From contig NZ_CP022161.1 of NCBI RefSeq assembly GCF_002214185.1, positions 9,245,486 to 9,309,485 of the forward strand: 64,000 nucleotides of DNA, in the 5' to 3' direction. A program made the position numbers and the translations under genes. Positions 34,468 through 43,498 of this stretch are shown one piece after another; position 1 is the first letter of the stretch; every line of letters starts with the position of its first letter. This stretch comes from Streptomyces capitiformicae. Lineage in GTDB: Bacteria; Actinomycetota; Actinomycetes; Streptomycetales; Streptomycetaceae. The notes beneath the pieces were generated by a model. The model saw only the letters and a program-made list of their open reading frames with translations. It was not told the origin of the DNA and made no database searches.

Positions 34468-34953
34468 ATGAGCCAGTTCGTGACTCCCGCAGCGAACACC
34501 GACTCGGCTTCCGATCGGCTCCAGGCCTTGGGTCTGGCTCTTCCCGAGCTCCGTGACAACCCGTACTACGTGCACCACCGGACGGTGGGGCCCAGCATCT
34601 ACATCTCGGGCCAACTGCCTTACAAGGACGGTTGGCTGCTGGGGCAGGGCACTGTCGGCCGGGACGTGGAGCTGGAGACGGCGCGGTCACTCGCGCGCCA
34701 TGCCGCGCTCAACTGCCTCGCTGCCGCTGTGCAGGCGGTGGGCGATCTGGATCGGGTCAGGATCGTGCAGATGCTGGTCTTCGTGGCCAGCGCGCCGGAC
34801 TTCGGTGAGCAGTCGCAGGTCGCCAACGCGGCCAGTGAACTCCTCATCGAGGTGCTGGGTGAGAACGGACGGCACGCCCGCACCGCGATCGGTGTCGCCG
34901 GGCTGCCTCTCAACACCCCTGTCGAGATCCAGATGGTCTGCACCGCTGTGTAG
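34468..34953 (+). CDS. RidA-family imine/enamine hydrolase, copy 2
   Basis: 161 residues, the same length and about 80% identical by eye to copy 1: SIYISGQLPYKDG, QGTVGRDVELETARSLARHA, RIVQMLVFVASAPDFGEQ, ENGRHARTAIGVAG and PLNTPVEIQ. The ends diverge (N terminus and YYVHHRTVG). ATG 34468 sits 7 nt after GGAGG. First gene of the right arm, followed by aldolase, SDR and cupin genes, and preceded by a GntR-type operator. Two paralogues in mirror-image arms suggest duplication and retention rather than independent acquisition. Confidence 0.9.
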   Translation: MSQFVTPAANTDSASDRLQALGLALPELRDNPYYVHHRTVGPSIYISGQLPYKDGWLLGQGTVGRDVELETARSLARHAALNCLAAAVQAVGDLDRVRIVQMLVFVASAPDFGEQSQVANAASELLIEVLGENGRHARTAIGVAGLPLNTPVEIQMVCTAV

Positions 34954-35072
34954 GGCGGACCCTACGGCGGTGTACGCAAGCGCGCGATATCGCGGGCCGC
35001 GCGTTCGGCATCCAGGGGGAGTCAGCACCCGTGCCCCTCGATCATTCCAGGCAGAACCACAAGGAGAGCAGC

Positions 35073-36179
35073 GTGAACCGGCTGCAACGAGCACTCGACG
35101 CTCTGGTCGAGCGGATCGACACCCCCGCGCCGATCGTGCTGGTCGACGTCATGCAGGGCAACATCGACCGCATACAGGGCTTCGCCGACCAGCAAAACCT
35201 CAAGGTCAGGCCGCACGTCAAGACACACAAGTGCGTGGAGATCGGGCGACGCCAGATCGAGGCCGGCGCGGTCGGGATCACCGCGGGAAACGTCGGTGAG
35301 GCCGAGGTCTTCGCCGCGGCCGGGTTCGACGACATCTTCCTCGCCTACCCGATCTGGGCCGCGGGAACGAAGCGAGCCCGGATCCGCCGGCTCGCCGAGT
35401 CCGCCCGGCTGCGGGTCGGCGTCGACAACGTCGCGGCGATCGAAGCCCTCGCCGACGCGATGGGAGACGAACCCGAGCGGCTGCAGGTCGTGATCGAGGT
35501 CGACTGCGGCGCCCGTCGTTCCGGGGCTCCGGCCGAGGCCGCGGGCGATCTCGCGCTCGCCGCCCGCAAGCGCGGTCTGGTGCCGGTAGGCGTCTTCACC
35601 TATCCCGGTCACGGCTGCGCCGGCCGGGACGCTCGCCGGCGTGCCGCGCAGGACCAGGAGGCCGCGCTCACCACCGCGGTCCGCAGCCTCGCCGGCGTCG
35701 GGGTCACCGCTGAGGTGGTCAGCGCCGGCTCCACTCCCACTCTCGAGTTCTCCACCAGCAGCGTGATCACCGAGATCCGTCCCGGCGAGTACGTCTTCGG
35801 CGATCTGAACAACGCCCGGCTGGGCGCCTGCACGGAGGACCAGATCGCGCTGTTCGTCGCCGGCACCGTGGTCAGCGACTGGGTCCCCGACCAGGTCATC
35901 CTCGATGTGGGCAACAAGGCCCTCAGCAAAGAAGGCAGCCCCGAGATCGGCTACGGCGGCATCGCCGGCACGAAGGCGGTCCTGTCCAAGGTCAACGAGT
36001 ACCACGGGTTCCTCCCCTTGCCGGACGGCGAGTTCCGCCCCAGCATCGGCACCGTCGTCCCCGTGGTGCCCAACCACGTGTGCCCGGTCGTCCTCGGTTT
36101 CGAGGAACTGATCGTCACCGACAGCACGGGCACGTCGCTGCAGCGCTGGCCGGTCGACGCCCGCGGATTCCTCAACTGA
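35073..36179 (+). CDS. D-threonine-aldolase-like PLP enzyme (DSD1 family)
   Basis: A 368-residue fold-type III PLP enzyme. The Schiff-base Lys50 is in RPHVKTHKC; conserved VDCGARRSGAP, FTYPGHGC, SAGSTPTLEF and the C-terminal metal ligands PNHVCPVV are present. The family includes D-threonine aldolase, D-serine dehydratase and beta-hydroxyaspartate aldolase, which cleave or dehydrate beta-hydroxy D-amino acids with PLP and a divalent metal. Which reaction applies cannot be told from motifs. GTG 35073 follows AAGGAG. Its N terminus is also preserved in the chimeric remnant in the left arm. Downstream is an SDR that could handle an aldehyde or hydroxy intermediate. Confidence 0.88.
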   Translation: MNRLQRALDALVERIDTPAPIVLVDVMQGNIDRIQGFADQQNLKVRPHVKTHKCVEIGRRQIEAGAVGITAGNVGEAEVFAAAGFDDIFLAYPIWAAGTKRARIRRLAESARLRVGVDNVAAIEALADAMGDEPERLQVVIEVDCGARRSGAPAEAAGDLALAARKRGLVPVGVFTYPGHGCAGRDARRRAAQDQEAALTTAVRSLAGVGVTAEVVSAGSTPTLEFSTSSVITEIRPGEYVFGDLNNARLGACTEDQIALFVAGTVVSDWVPDQVILDVGNKALSKEGSPEIGYGGIAGTKAVLSKVNEYHGFLPLPDGEFRPSIGTVVPVVPNHVCPVVLGFEELIVTDSTGTSLQRWPVDARGFLN

Positions 36180-36253
36180 CCGGCCCCAGGGACAAGACCC
36201 CGTGGCCGAGCCCGCAACCCGACGACCCATCTCCCCGTAAAGGAGTGCCTGAC

Positions 36254-36988
36254 ATGAGACTCAACAACGTCACGGCCCTGGTGACAGGCGCCAGCAGTGG
36301 CATCGGACAGGCGGTGAGTTCCCACTTCCGCCGCGAGGGGGCGCGGCTGCTGCTCACCGGCCGCAGGGAGCGGCTCGACAGCGCTGAGCCCGACGACCTG
36401 TACGTTCCCGGCGACCTCAATGACGAGGCGTTCGTCGAGCACCTGGCCAAGCAGGCCGCTGACTCCTTCGGCACCGTCGACGTCGTCGTCCTCAACCACG
36501 GCCTGCAGGCCACCAGCCCGCTCACCGAGATGGCCTGCGGCGACGCGAGGAACGTACTGGAGAGCAACCTGCTCAGTGCGTTCCTGGTGATGAAGCACTT
36601 CGCGCCGCTGATGCCCGAGACCGGTGGCTCATTCGTCTGCGTCAGTTCACGGCTGGGCATGGTCGGCATGGCCGGGCAGGTCCTGTATTCCGCCGCCAAG
36701 GGGGGCCTCATCATGCTCGCCAAGGGTGCGGCGATCGAGTGGGCCCCGCGCAACATCCGTGTCAACGTCGTCGCTCCGGGCCTGACCGCCACCCCGATCA
36801 TCGAAGCGGCGTTCCAGCGCAGGCCCGACCCCGAGGGCTACCGCCGCCAGCGCGAGAGCACGATCCCGCTCCAACGCCTCGCCACCCCCGAAGAGGTCGC
36901 CGACGCGGTGCTCTTCTTCGCATCGTCGGAGTCGTCGTACGTGACCGGATCGGTCCTGACCGTCGACGGCGGGTACACCGCTTCCTGA
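36254..36988 (+). CDS. Short-chain dehydrogenase/reductase
   Basis: A 244-residue classical SDR: cofactor motif TGASSGIGQA, LNHGL in place of NNAG, catalytic Ser in VCVSSRLG, YSAAKGG (Tyr-Lys), and a C-terminal block RLATPEEVADAVLFFASSES with VDGGYTAS. Arg-rich residues after the second strand (TGRRERLD) favour NADP(H). It would oxidise or reduce a hydroxy or keto intermediate. AGGAG lies 8 nt before ATG 36254. Its C-terminal third is duplicated in the left-arm remnant. Confidence 0.9.
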   Translation: MRLNNVTALVTGASSGIGQAVSSHFRREGARLLLTGRRERLDSAEPDDLYVPGDLNDEAFVEHLAKQAADSFGTVDVVVLNHGLQATSPLTEMACGDARNVLESNLLSAFLVMKHFAPLMPETGGSFVCVSSRLGMVGMAGQVLYSAAKGGLIMLAKGAAIEWAPRNIRVNVVAPGLTATPIIEAAFQRRPDPEGYRRQRESTIPLQRLATPEEVADAVLFFASSESSYVTGSVLTVDGGYTAS

Positions 36989-37321
36989 ACACCCCTGTTG
37001 GGCATCACCATCAGCAATGGGCTGAACGACCTGCTCTCCGGCTCGCCTTCTGCCTCGGGCGACCACCGATTGCGGCATGAACTGTCGAACACGCGTCGAG
37101 CGCGTCCCCCCTTCGCCGCACTCGAACGGTGCCACCCACAGTGCGCCCGTGCCGACAACCGCATCCGCGCCACCCGGCCCCGCTGGCACAGCCGCGACGC
37201 GTCGCCGACCTCCGCACACCGGGAACGGGCCACGCCCACGAGTACGTGCCAGACACCGCTCGGCAACGGCTCCTCCACCGTGGCCGCGGCCACCAACTTC
37301 TCAAGCCCAAAAAGGAACAAC
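36989..37321. other. Gap between SDR and cupin genes, nothing recognised
   Basis: The plus-strand frame in phase with the cupin is open through this stretch but has no natural-looking content, and the cupin has its own ribosome binding site. No hairpin or operator noted. Confidence 0.5.
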
Positions 37322-37675
37322 ATGTCGCTCCTGAAGGCCATCGATACCAATCCCCCCTTCGCGCCGCGAGAGTCCGGCCCGCTCCCGGAACGCCTGATTT
37401 CCGGCAACCCCGCCTTCAAGACCTGGGCCCAGGATGTTGCCCGTGGGGAGTCGATCCATACGGGCGTCTGGGAAGCGACGCCCGGCGAATTGCGCTCGAT
37501 CAAGGGTGAGACCTTCGAGTTCTGCCACATCCTCTCCGGCATCGTCGAACTCACCCCCGAAGGCGGCGAGCCGGTGATCTACAAGGCCGGCGACAGCTTC
37601 GTCATGAAGCCTGGCTACGTCGGTGTCTGGAAGACCATTGAAACCGTGCGCAAGATCTACGTGACCGTGATGTGA
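37322..37675 (+). CDS. Cupin_3 (DUF861) protein
   Basis: A single small cupin of 117 residues with HTGVWEATPGELRS, FEFCHILSGIVELTPEGGEP and AGDSFVMKPGYVGVW, the Cupin_3/DUF861 signature shared with EutQ-like and ureidoglycine-aminohydrolase-like proteins. One-domain members of this kind often accompany PuuB-like amine oxidases; they may bind a metabolite or help remove toxic aldehydes or ammonia-releasing intermediates, but the function is not established. ATG 37322 follows AAGGAAC. Confidence 0.85.
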   Translation: MSLLKAIDTNPPFAPRESGPLPERLISGNPAFKTWAQDVARGESIHTGVWEATPGELRSIKGETFEFCHILSGIVELTPEGGEPVIYKAGDSFVMKPGYVGVWKTIETVRKIYVTVM

Positions 37676-38098
37676 TGTCGATGCCGGGCCCCGATCGTCT
37701 TCGGGATCTCTCGCGAAGCCACCTGCTGAGCCACGTCGCCGGGGCCGATGGACCGCTCGGCCCGTCCCTCAGCCGCAGGCCTGGCTCTGCTTCATCCCTC
37801 ACGAGTGCCCTCATGCCGCGGCTCTGGTGAGGACCGCCCCCACCCCGCTGGCCACCGCCTGTCACGGCTCCAGTTTCCCCACCGCCACTCACCCGGTCTT
37901 CTAGCCGGCCTCGTCCCGACGACAAGGTCGTCGGGGACGTCGATCCACGGCGAACACGCGCCCAAAGCGGCGATCGGCAACACAAGCGGGCAATGCTCTG
38001 TCCGCGCTCGCCACCCTGCACCATCCCACCCCCCGCACCCGCGAGGTAAAGCCCCCGCACAGCTGGTCCCACGCGTCCCCAAATTGAGGAGTATTGCC
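37676..38098. other. Gap before truncated binding protein, nothing recognised
   Basis: Short frames such as LRDLSRSHLLSHVAGADGPL near 37700-37760 look natural but end quickly and match nothing I know. Probably a remnant plus the promoter of the binding-protein gene. Confidence 0.4.
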
Positions 38099-38338
38099 AT
38101 GAGTGATGCCCAGATCGGTCGTAGAGCGCTCCTGCGCGGAGCAGGCGGCCTCGCCGCCCTCGCCGCACTTCCTTCCCTCTCCGCCTGCGGTACCGGGACC
38201 AGCCGGTCCGTCGGCAGCGGTGGCAAGGGCGGCAAGACGGTGGTCGTCCGTGACAGCTCCCCGTGTGACCCTCGTCGGGCCGACCAAGGCCAGGCCGACC
38301 CGCCGGAAAACAACCTAAATCACCGGTATTGCATCTAG
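38099..38338 (+). pseudogene. Truncated Tat-lipoprotein solute-binding protein (ABC importer)
   Basis: ATG 38099 (GAGGAG 8 nt upstream) starts IGRRALLRGAGGLAALAALP with lipobox LSAC, then SGGKGGKTVVVRDS, the typical mature N terminus of PotD-like extracellular solute-binding proteins (family 1/8). After VVVRDS the sequence departs from the family and stops at residue 79 instead of ~350, where a dispersed-repeat block begins. The rest of the gene and the permease and ATPase genes are absent. The importer presumably fed the amine island. Confidence 0.75.
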
Positions 38339-38339
38339 T

Positions 38340-38600
38340 ACTCCGGAGCGACTGTGATTCGGCGACGGCGGGTTGTTTGTGGCTGGTCGCGCAGTTCCCC
38401 GCGCCCCTGTTGTGGTTGCGGCCGCCTCGAAGAGCTGGGACGCCGTCGTGGCCGGTCGCGCCCACCCGGCGGAAGCCGCACATGTCACAGCCCCGCGCCG
38501 CTGACGGGGTTGCGGCCGCCTCGAAGAACTGCGGGGCCGTCGCGCCCGGGCGGCGGGGTTTTCCACAGGGGGGCGGGGTCGTTCGCCAATTGTTGGTGGG
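38340..38600. repeat. Composite of dispersed Streptomyces intergenic repeats
   Basis: Contains half of the GCAGTTCCCCGCGCCCCT element (38383-38408), a diverged copy of the GTCGCGCCCAC...TGTCACAGCCCCGCGCC element (38455-38499), and a 20-bp direct repeat starting GGTTGCGGCCGCCTCG (38414-38433 and 38508-38527). The same elements occur near 48306-48371, 54583-54627 and 62921-62970. The block begins where the binding-protein gene is cut. Confidence 0.8.
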
Positions 38601-38618
38601 GTCTGGAACCCTTGGGGT

Positions 38619-39737
38619 ATGGAGATTCTCTGGGGGCTGATGGCTCTGCTCATGATCGGTTTCGTGCTGTGGCCGATCGTGGCGCGCAGGCGGGCCGGTA
38701 TTGAGCTGGTTCACTCGGGGCACCCTGACGCCGCGGATCCGGCGAACTACGGGTTCATGCGGCAGGAGCTGCTGGACGTGCGGATGCCCGGGCGGGACCA
38801 GGATCTGCTGGACGTGCTGGATGTGGTGCAGCGGTCGCAGGACTACCGGGCGGCGAAGCAGCTGCTGGCAGGGACCGAGGCCGAGGGTGAGGTTCGGTGG
38901 CAGCGGGTGCAGGCGTTCGCGGGCGCCGCTTCGCTGGAGCTTGCCCAGCGGCCCGACGGGGTGGGCGAGTCGCCGGGTGGTCAGTGGCTGCGGGTGTGGC
39001 GGGCCGAGGCGCCCAAGGACGCGGGCGGCGCGGCGGTGCACGCGGAGTTCCTGGTGCAGCAGGCGTGGCGGACCGCGACGCCGGGCACGGAGGAGTTCCG
39101 GATCATCATGGAGGAGGCGAAGGCGGCGTGCGGCGACGCGGCGCTGCTCGCCCCCGGTGACCCGATCCCGTACATCATCGAGCTGTCGGTGGCGCGCGGA
39201 CTGGCGTACCCGCGCGAGGAGTTCGAGCAGCTCTGGCTGAGGATCCTCGATCGCGCGCCGGCCCACATGGGCGCGCATCTGGCCGCCCTGCACTACTGGT
39301 GCGAGAAGTGGCACGGCTCGCGCGAGCTGGCGTACTCGTTCGCCGAGTCGGCCGCGGCCCGCGCCCCGCAGGGGTCACTGCTCGCGGCCATGCCGCTGTT
39401 CGCGGTGTTCGAGCACCTGCCCGAGGTGAACCTCGTGCAGGGCTTCTATCAGAGCGAGGTCGTCACCAAGGCGGTCCACGGCGCCCTGTTCGCGGTGCAC
39501 GACGCCCGGCCCGACGACCCGATGCTGGCCCATGTCCGCCATCTGCTGGTCTTCTTCCTGGTCAGCGGCGAGCGCTGGGCCGAGGCCATGAACCAGCTCG
39601 TCCACATCGACGGCCACGTGGGTGCCCTCCCCTGGAGCCTGGCCTCAGACCCGGCCGCGAACTACGCGATATACCGGGCGCTGGCGGTGGCGGGGTTCGA
39701 GGCGAACGGGGGAAGTCCGGCGACGTTGCCGCACTGA
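38619..39737 (+). CDS. DUF4034-like membrane-anchored protein, paralogue 1
   Basis: A 372-residue protein with one N-terminal membrane segment (LMALLMIGFVLWPIVARRRA) and a large alpha-helical, tetratricopeptide-like domain. The blocks DPIPYIIELSVARGLAY, APAHMGAHLAALHYWCEKWH, SAAARAPQGSLLAAMPLFAV and GALPWSLASDPAANYAIYRA match the DUF4034 pattern seen in Streptomyces. Paralogous to the 41588 protein (shared YWC-KW-GS and GALPW/NALPW blocks). The two flank an M48 metalloprotease, and the trio may form one membrane quality-control system. Function unknown. Confidence 0.75.
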   Translation: MEILWGLMALLMIGFVLWPIVARRRAGIELVHSGHPDAADPANYGFMRQELLDVRMPGRDQDLLDVLDVVQRSQDYRAAKQLLAGTEAEGEVRWQRVQAFAGAASLELAQRPDGVGESPGGQWLRVWRAEAPKDAGGAAVHAEFLVQQAWRTATPGTEEFRIIMEEAKAACGDAALLAPGDPIPYIIELSVARGLAYPREEFEQLWLRILDRAPAHMGAHLAALHYWCEKWHGSRELAYSFAESAAARAPQGSLLAAMPLFAVFEHLPEVNLVQGFYQSEVVTKAVHGALFAVHDARPDDPMLAHVRHLLVFFLVSGERWAEAMNQLVHIDGHVGALPWSLASDPAANYAIYRALAVAGFEANGGSPATLPH

Positions 39738-39944
39738 AGGCCGAGGGCCCGCACCCACCCCCACAAACCCAAGGTCCACCACCCAGTAAGGCCTTGCCAC
39801 CCCCGCGCCTGTAGGAAATACTCCGCCCCCACACCTCTTGGTCATGGACACGTCCTCGACCACCCGATTTCACCGTTTTGTTGATCGTTCGTGATTGATC
39901 GTTCGTGATCGTTCGCGATTTTCCCGTGGGGGGACCTCTGTCCA

Positions 39945-41591
39945 ATGGGCGCGACCCTGCGCGCGCTGCGCGCTCTTGTGTTGCTCGCCGGCTTCTATCT
40001 GCTCGGCGTGATCCTGCTCGCGGCGCTCGCCGGCGCCGACTACCTCCTGTACCTGCACGCCCCGTCCAGCCTCGCCGTCAAGTTGTACGTGGTCTCCGTG
40101 CTGTTGGCGATCCCGCTGGTCCGCGGTCTGTTCATGCTGCGGACGCCGAAGGGTGAGGAGCCGCCGGGGCTGCCGGTCACGGAGGCCGACGAGCCCGACC
40201 TGTGGCGTACGGTGCGGGAGTTGGCCGACCAGGTCGGCACCCGCGCGCCGTCCCGGATCGTGCTGACGCCCGACGTCAACGCCGCCGTCAGCGAGGACGC
40301 CCGGCTGCTCGGCCTGCTGCCCGGACCGCGCCGCCTCTATCTCGGCGTACCGCTGCTGCAGGGCCTGACCGAGGCACAGCTGCGCGCGGTCCTCGCCCAC
40401 GAGCTGGGCCACTACTCGAACTCCGACACCCGGCTCGCCGCGATCACCGTGCGCGGCCGGGCCCAGGTGCTGCGCACCATCGGGCACTTCGAGGAGCGGG
40501 CCGACCGGACCGCCGGACGCGAGCGGGCCCGGCAGGAGAAGAAGAACGCCAAGGCCGCGGCCAAGGGGAGGAACACGAAGGAGATCGACACCGGGCACGC
40601 GGGCATCACGTACCGCACGATGGCGAAGATCTACATCGGCTACGCCAAGCTGTACTTCCGCGCCACGCTCGCCGGTTCGCGCCGCCAGGAGTACGCCGCC
40701 GACGTCGCGGCCGCCCGGATCGCCGGACGCGACGCCACCGCGTCGGCGCTGCGCGAGATACCGGCGCTGGACGCCGCGTTCGGGTTCTACATGAACAGCT
40801 ACGCCACGCTCGGCTCCGAGGCCCGGCTGCTGCCGCCGCGCGGTGAGTTCTTCGGTGGCTACGGCCGAATGCTCACCGCCCGCCAGCTCGAACTGGTCGG
40901 CCTGCGCACCGACCTGCCGACCGAGCCGACATCGCCGTACGACTCGCACCCGCCCATCGCCGACCGTGTCGAGCGCGTCGAGGCACTGCCCGCCGACGGC
41001 CGTGCCGACGAGGGCAAGGGCGCGGCGCTGGGCCTGCTCGCCGACCCGGACCGGACCCTGGCGGCGCTGGAGGACGCGGTCCTCAACGAGGAGGTGCTGC
41101 GGTTCCGGCGGACCGGCGACTGGCAGGAGCTGCTGGACGGTTCGATGGCGGCGAACCTCGCCTCCCTCGACACCGCGCTGCACCGGGCGCTGGCGATGTA
41201 CACCAAGGACCATCCGAGCCTGCCCGCGCTGCTCAAGGTGATCGACGACGGTCAGCTCTGGCAGCTGGCGCGGCGGCTGCCGCTGTCCGACCAGGCGGCC
41301 GAGGCGCAGGGCCGGGCGTTCCGCGAGTTCGTACGCCCCGCGCTGGCGGACGCGTTGCAGAACATGGTGCTGGCCGAGCTGAGCGCCCACGCCCGGCTGC
41401 GCTGGGAGTTCTCCTGGTCCGATCCGGCCTCCGTGCATCTGCCCCCCGCGCCGGACGGCGGCGAGACCGACCTCGGCGCCGCGATCGAGGCCGCGGTCGC
41501 CGACCACCCGGACACCGGCCCACTGCGCGCGCTGCTGCCGCCCCCCGCTCCCCATGGCCCCGCCGCCCGAGAAACGGACGCCCCGCGATGA
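39945..41591 (+). CDS. M48-family membrane metalloprotease
   Basis: A 548-residue protein. Two N-terminal membrane segments (~10-60) precede a zinc-protease domain with H152-E-L-G-H156 (VLAHELGHYSN) and the downstream third ligand in QEYAADVAAARIAG, the M48 pattern of HtpX and Ste24. A long C-terminal helical region (~270-548) follows, beyond HtpX length (~290). It would cleave membrane or envelope proteins on the cytoplasmic side. Its stop overlaps the start of the next gene (ATGA, 41588-41591), so it is translationally coupled to the DUF4034-like paralogue 2. Confidence 0.9.
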   Translation: MGATLRALRALVLLAGFYLLGVILLAALAGADYLLYLHAPSSLAVKLYVVSVLLAIPLVRGLFMLRTPKGEEPPGLPVTEADEPDLWRTVRELADQVGTRAPSRIVLTPDVNAAVSEDARLLGLLPGPRRLYLGVPLLQGLTEAQLRAVLAHELGHYSNSDTRLAAITVRGRAQVLRTIGHFEERADRTAGRERARQEKKNAKAAAKGRNTKEIDTGHAGITYRTMAKIYIGYAKLYFRATLAGSRRQEYAADVAAARIAGRDATASALREIPALDAAFGFYMNSYATLGSEARLLPPRGEFFGGYGRMLTARQLELVGLRTDLPTEPTSPYDSHPPIADRVERVEALPADGRADEGKGAALGLLADPDRTLAALEDAVLNEEVLRFRRTGDWQELLDGSMAANLASLDTALHRALAMYTKDHPSLPALLKVIDDGQLWQLARRLPLSDQAAEAQGRAFREFVRPALADALQNMVLAELSAHARLRWEFSWSDPASVHLPPAPDGGETDLGAAIEAAVADHPDTGPLRALLPPPAPHGPAARETDAPR

Positions 41592-42682
41592 CCGTACTGA
41601 TGTGGGTCCTGGCCGTGCTGGCCACCCCGTTCGTTCTCTTCGCGCTGTGGATCGCCGGGGTGTTCCTCAAGGAGTTCTTCCGTCCGAGTGGCGACGAGGT
41701 CGACCCGGACGCCGCCGAGGCGCTGGGCCTGCTGCCCGCCGAGCGGCAGAACACCAAGTACGCGGGCCCGCTGCCGGCCGGCGTGGACGCGACGCTCGCG
41801 GCCGTGCGCGGCGGCGACTGGAAGGCGGCCGCCAAGCTGATGCAGGACATCGGCCGGGACTGGGAGCGCCGGTCCTCGACCGCGTATCTGCTGGCCGAGA
41901 TCGCGGCCCAGGAGGACGACTGGCTGCTCGCCTGGGAGTCCGACCGCCCCGACGACCCGGACGCGGCCGTCGTACGGGCCCGCAGCACGGTGATCCTGGC
42001 CTGGAACCTGCGGGGCGGGAAGCTCGCCAAGCACACCACGAGTGAGCAGTTCACAGGCTTCCACCGGATGCTGGAACGTTCCCGCGAGGAGATCGGCCGG
42101 GCGGCGGTCCTCAACCCCGACGACCCGACGCCGTACATCACGGAGATCTGGGTGGCTCTCGGCCTCGGCTACCCGAACTCCGAGATGGACAAGCTGTGGA
42201 CGGAGATCACCGCGCGCGCCCCGCACCACTACGAGGCCCACTTCTCGGCGCTGCAGTACTGGTGCGCGAAGTGGCGCGGCTCGGAGAAGCTGGCGACGGA
42301 CTTCGCCGAGCGCGCGGCGGCCGACGCCCCGCTGGGCAGTCTGCTCACCGTCCTCCCGCTGATCGCCCACTTCGAGCACGACAAGTCGGACGACAACAGC
42401 GTCGACCGTACGCCGAAGATGATCGGCCGGGTCGACGCGGGCCTCGCCGACGCCGCCGCGGCCGACCCGACGCACCCGCGCCTGCCCGAGCTGCGGCACC
42501 TGCTGGCGTACTACCTCTCCCTCCAGGACCGGGACGACGCCGCGCTCGAACAGTTCCGGCTGGTGGATGGATACGTCAACGCCCTGCCCTGGCGCTATCA
42601 GGGCGACGGTGAGGCGATGGCCGCGTACTACTGCCGTATCCGCAACGCGACGGCCCAGGCGGTGGCGGCGGCGGCCGAATAG
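41588..42682 (+). CDS. DUF4034-like membrane-anchored protein, paralogue 2
   Basis: A 364-residue protein with one N-terminal membrane segment ([20 protein letters not shown]) and a helical domain like paralogue 1: [60 protein letters not shown] and [20 protein letters not shown]. Translationally coupled to the M48 protease. The pairing suggests an adaptor or inhibitor for that protease; there is no direct evidence. Confidence 0.75.
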   Translation: MTVLMWVLAVLATPFVLFALWIAGVFLKEFFRPSGDEVDPDAAEALGLLPAERQNTKYAGPLPAGVDATLAAVRGGDWKAAAKLMQDIGRDWERRSSTAYLLAEIAAQEDDWLLAWESDRPDDPDAAVVRARSTVILAWNLRGGKLAKHTTSEQFTGFHRMLERSREEIGRAAVLNPDDPTPYITEIWVALGLGYPNSEMDKLWTEITARAPHHYEAHFSALQYWCAKWRGSEKLATDFAERAAADAPLGSLLTVLPLIAHFEHDKSDDNSVDRTPKMIGRVDAGLADAAAADPTHPRLPELRHLLAYYLSLQDRDDAALEQFRLVDGYVNALPWRYQGDGEAMAAYYCRIRNATAQAVAAAAE

Positions 42683-42818
42683 AGCGAGCCGAACAGGCCC
42701 CGCCGGACAGGCGGGCCGGGCGGCGGAATTCGGGCGGCATCAGGGACGTTGTCCCAGGTGCCGCCCTTCCGTGTCCGCACGGGGCGCGGGTCCGTCCGTA
42801 CGTTCCCAAGGAGTATCG

Positions 42819-43490
42819 ATGCTCTTCGGCCGCACGCCCCAGCTGCCCACCCCCGAGCAGGCTCTGCATGGCCGCGCCGAACCGCCGTTCACGGTGCCCG
42901 ACCGCCACACCGTCCTCGGCACCCCTCTCCTCGGGCCGTACCCCGAGCACCTGGAGACCGCCGACTTCGGCCTCGGCTGCTTCTGGGGCGCGGAGCGGAA
43001 GTTCTGGCAGCTCCCGGCCGGCGTGTGGACGACCCTGGTCGGCTACCAGGGCGGCTTCACGGAGAACCCCACCTACGAAGAGGTCTGCTCCGGCCTCACC
43101 GGCCACACCGAGGTCGTCCGCGTCGTGTACGACCCCTCCCTCATCTCCTACGAGCGCCTCCTCCAGGTCTTCTGGGAGTCCCACGACCCCACCCAGGGCT
43201 ACCGCCAGGGCAACGACGTCGGCACCCAGTACCGCTCCGCCGTCTACACCCACACCCCGCAGCAGGCCGCGATCGCCGAAGCCTCCCGCGAGGCCTACCA
43301 GAAGGTCCTGACCGGCTCCGGCTACGGACAGATCACCACCGAGATCCTCCCGGCGGAGGGCCGCACCTTCTACCCCGCCGAGGGCTACCACCAGCAGTAC
43401 CTTTCAAGCAGCAAAAACCCGAACGGGTACTGCGGGCTGGGTGGCACCGGGGTGTCCTGCCCGATCGGCGTGGCCAAGGCCGAAGGCTGA
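42819..43490 (+). CDS. msrA: Peptide methionine sulfoxide reductase MsrA
   Basis: 223 residues. The catalytic Cys lies in [13 protein letters not shown], with [51 protein letters not shown] and a C-terminal [12 protein letters not shown] block. It reduces methionine-S-sulfoxide in proteins using thioredoxin. ATG 42819 follows AAGGAG. The last ~33 codons and the following sequence are duplicated at 44172-44311, where the copy reads [20 protein letters not shown]. The end used here ([18 protein letters not shown]) carries an extra residue block, so the 3' end may have been swapped by recombination. Confidence 0.95.
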   Translation: MLFGRTPQLPTPEQALHGRAEPPFTVPDRHTVLGTPLLGPYPEHLETADFGLGCFWGAERKFWQLPAGVWTTLVGYQGGFTENPTYEEVCSGLTGHTEVVRVVYDPSLISYERLLQVFWESHDPTQGYRQGNDVGTQYRSAVYTHTPQQAAIAEASREAYQKVLTGSGYGQITTEILPAEGRTFYPAEGYHQQYLSSSKNPNGYCGLGGTGVSCPIGVAKAEG

Positions 43491-43498
43491 CGTCACGG

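Noticed and set aside
38619..42682. Toxin-antitoxin or phage-defence interpretation of the DUF4034-M48-DUF4034 trio
   Set aside because: There are no nuclease, NTPase or effector domains, and the codon use is like the neighbouring core genes; envelope proteostasis is the simpler reading.
42749..43498. Single long frame joining the msrA region to the hypothetical gene at 43499
   Set aside because: The part before 43499 is a shadow of msrA in another frame; only the segment after the msrA stop looks like natural protein.
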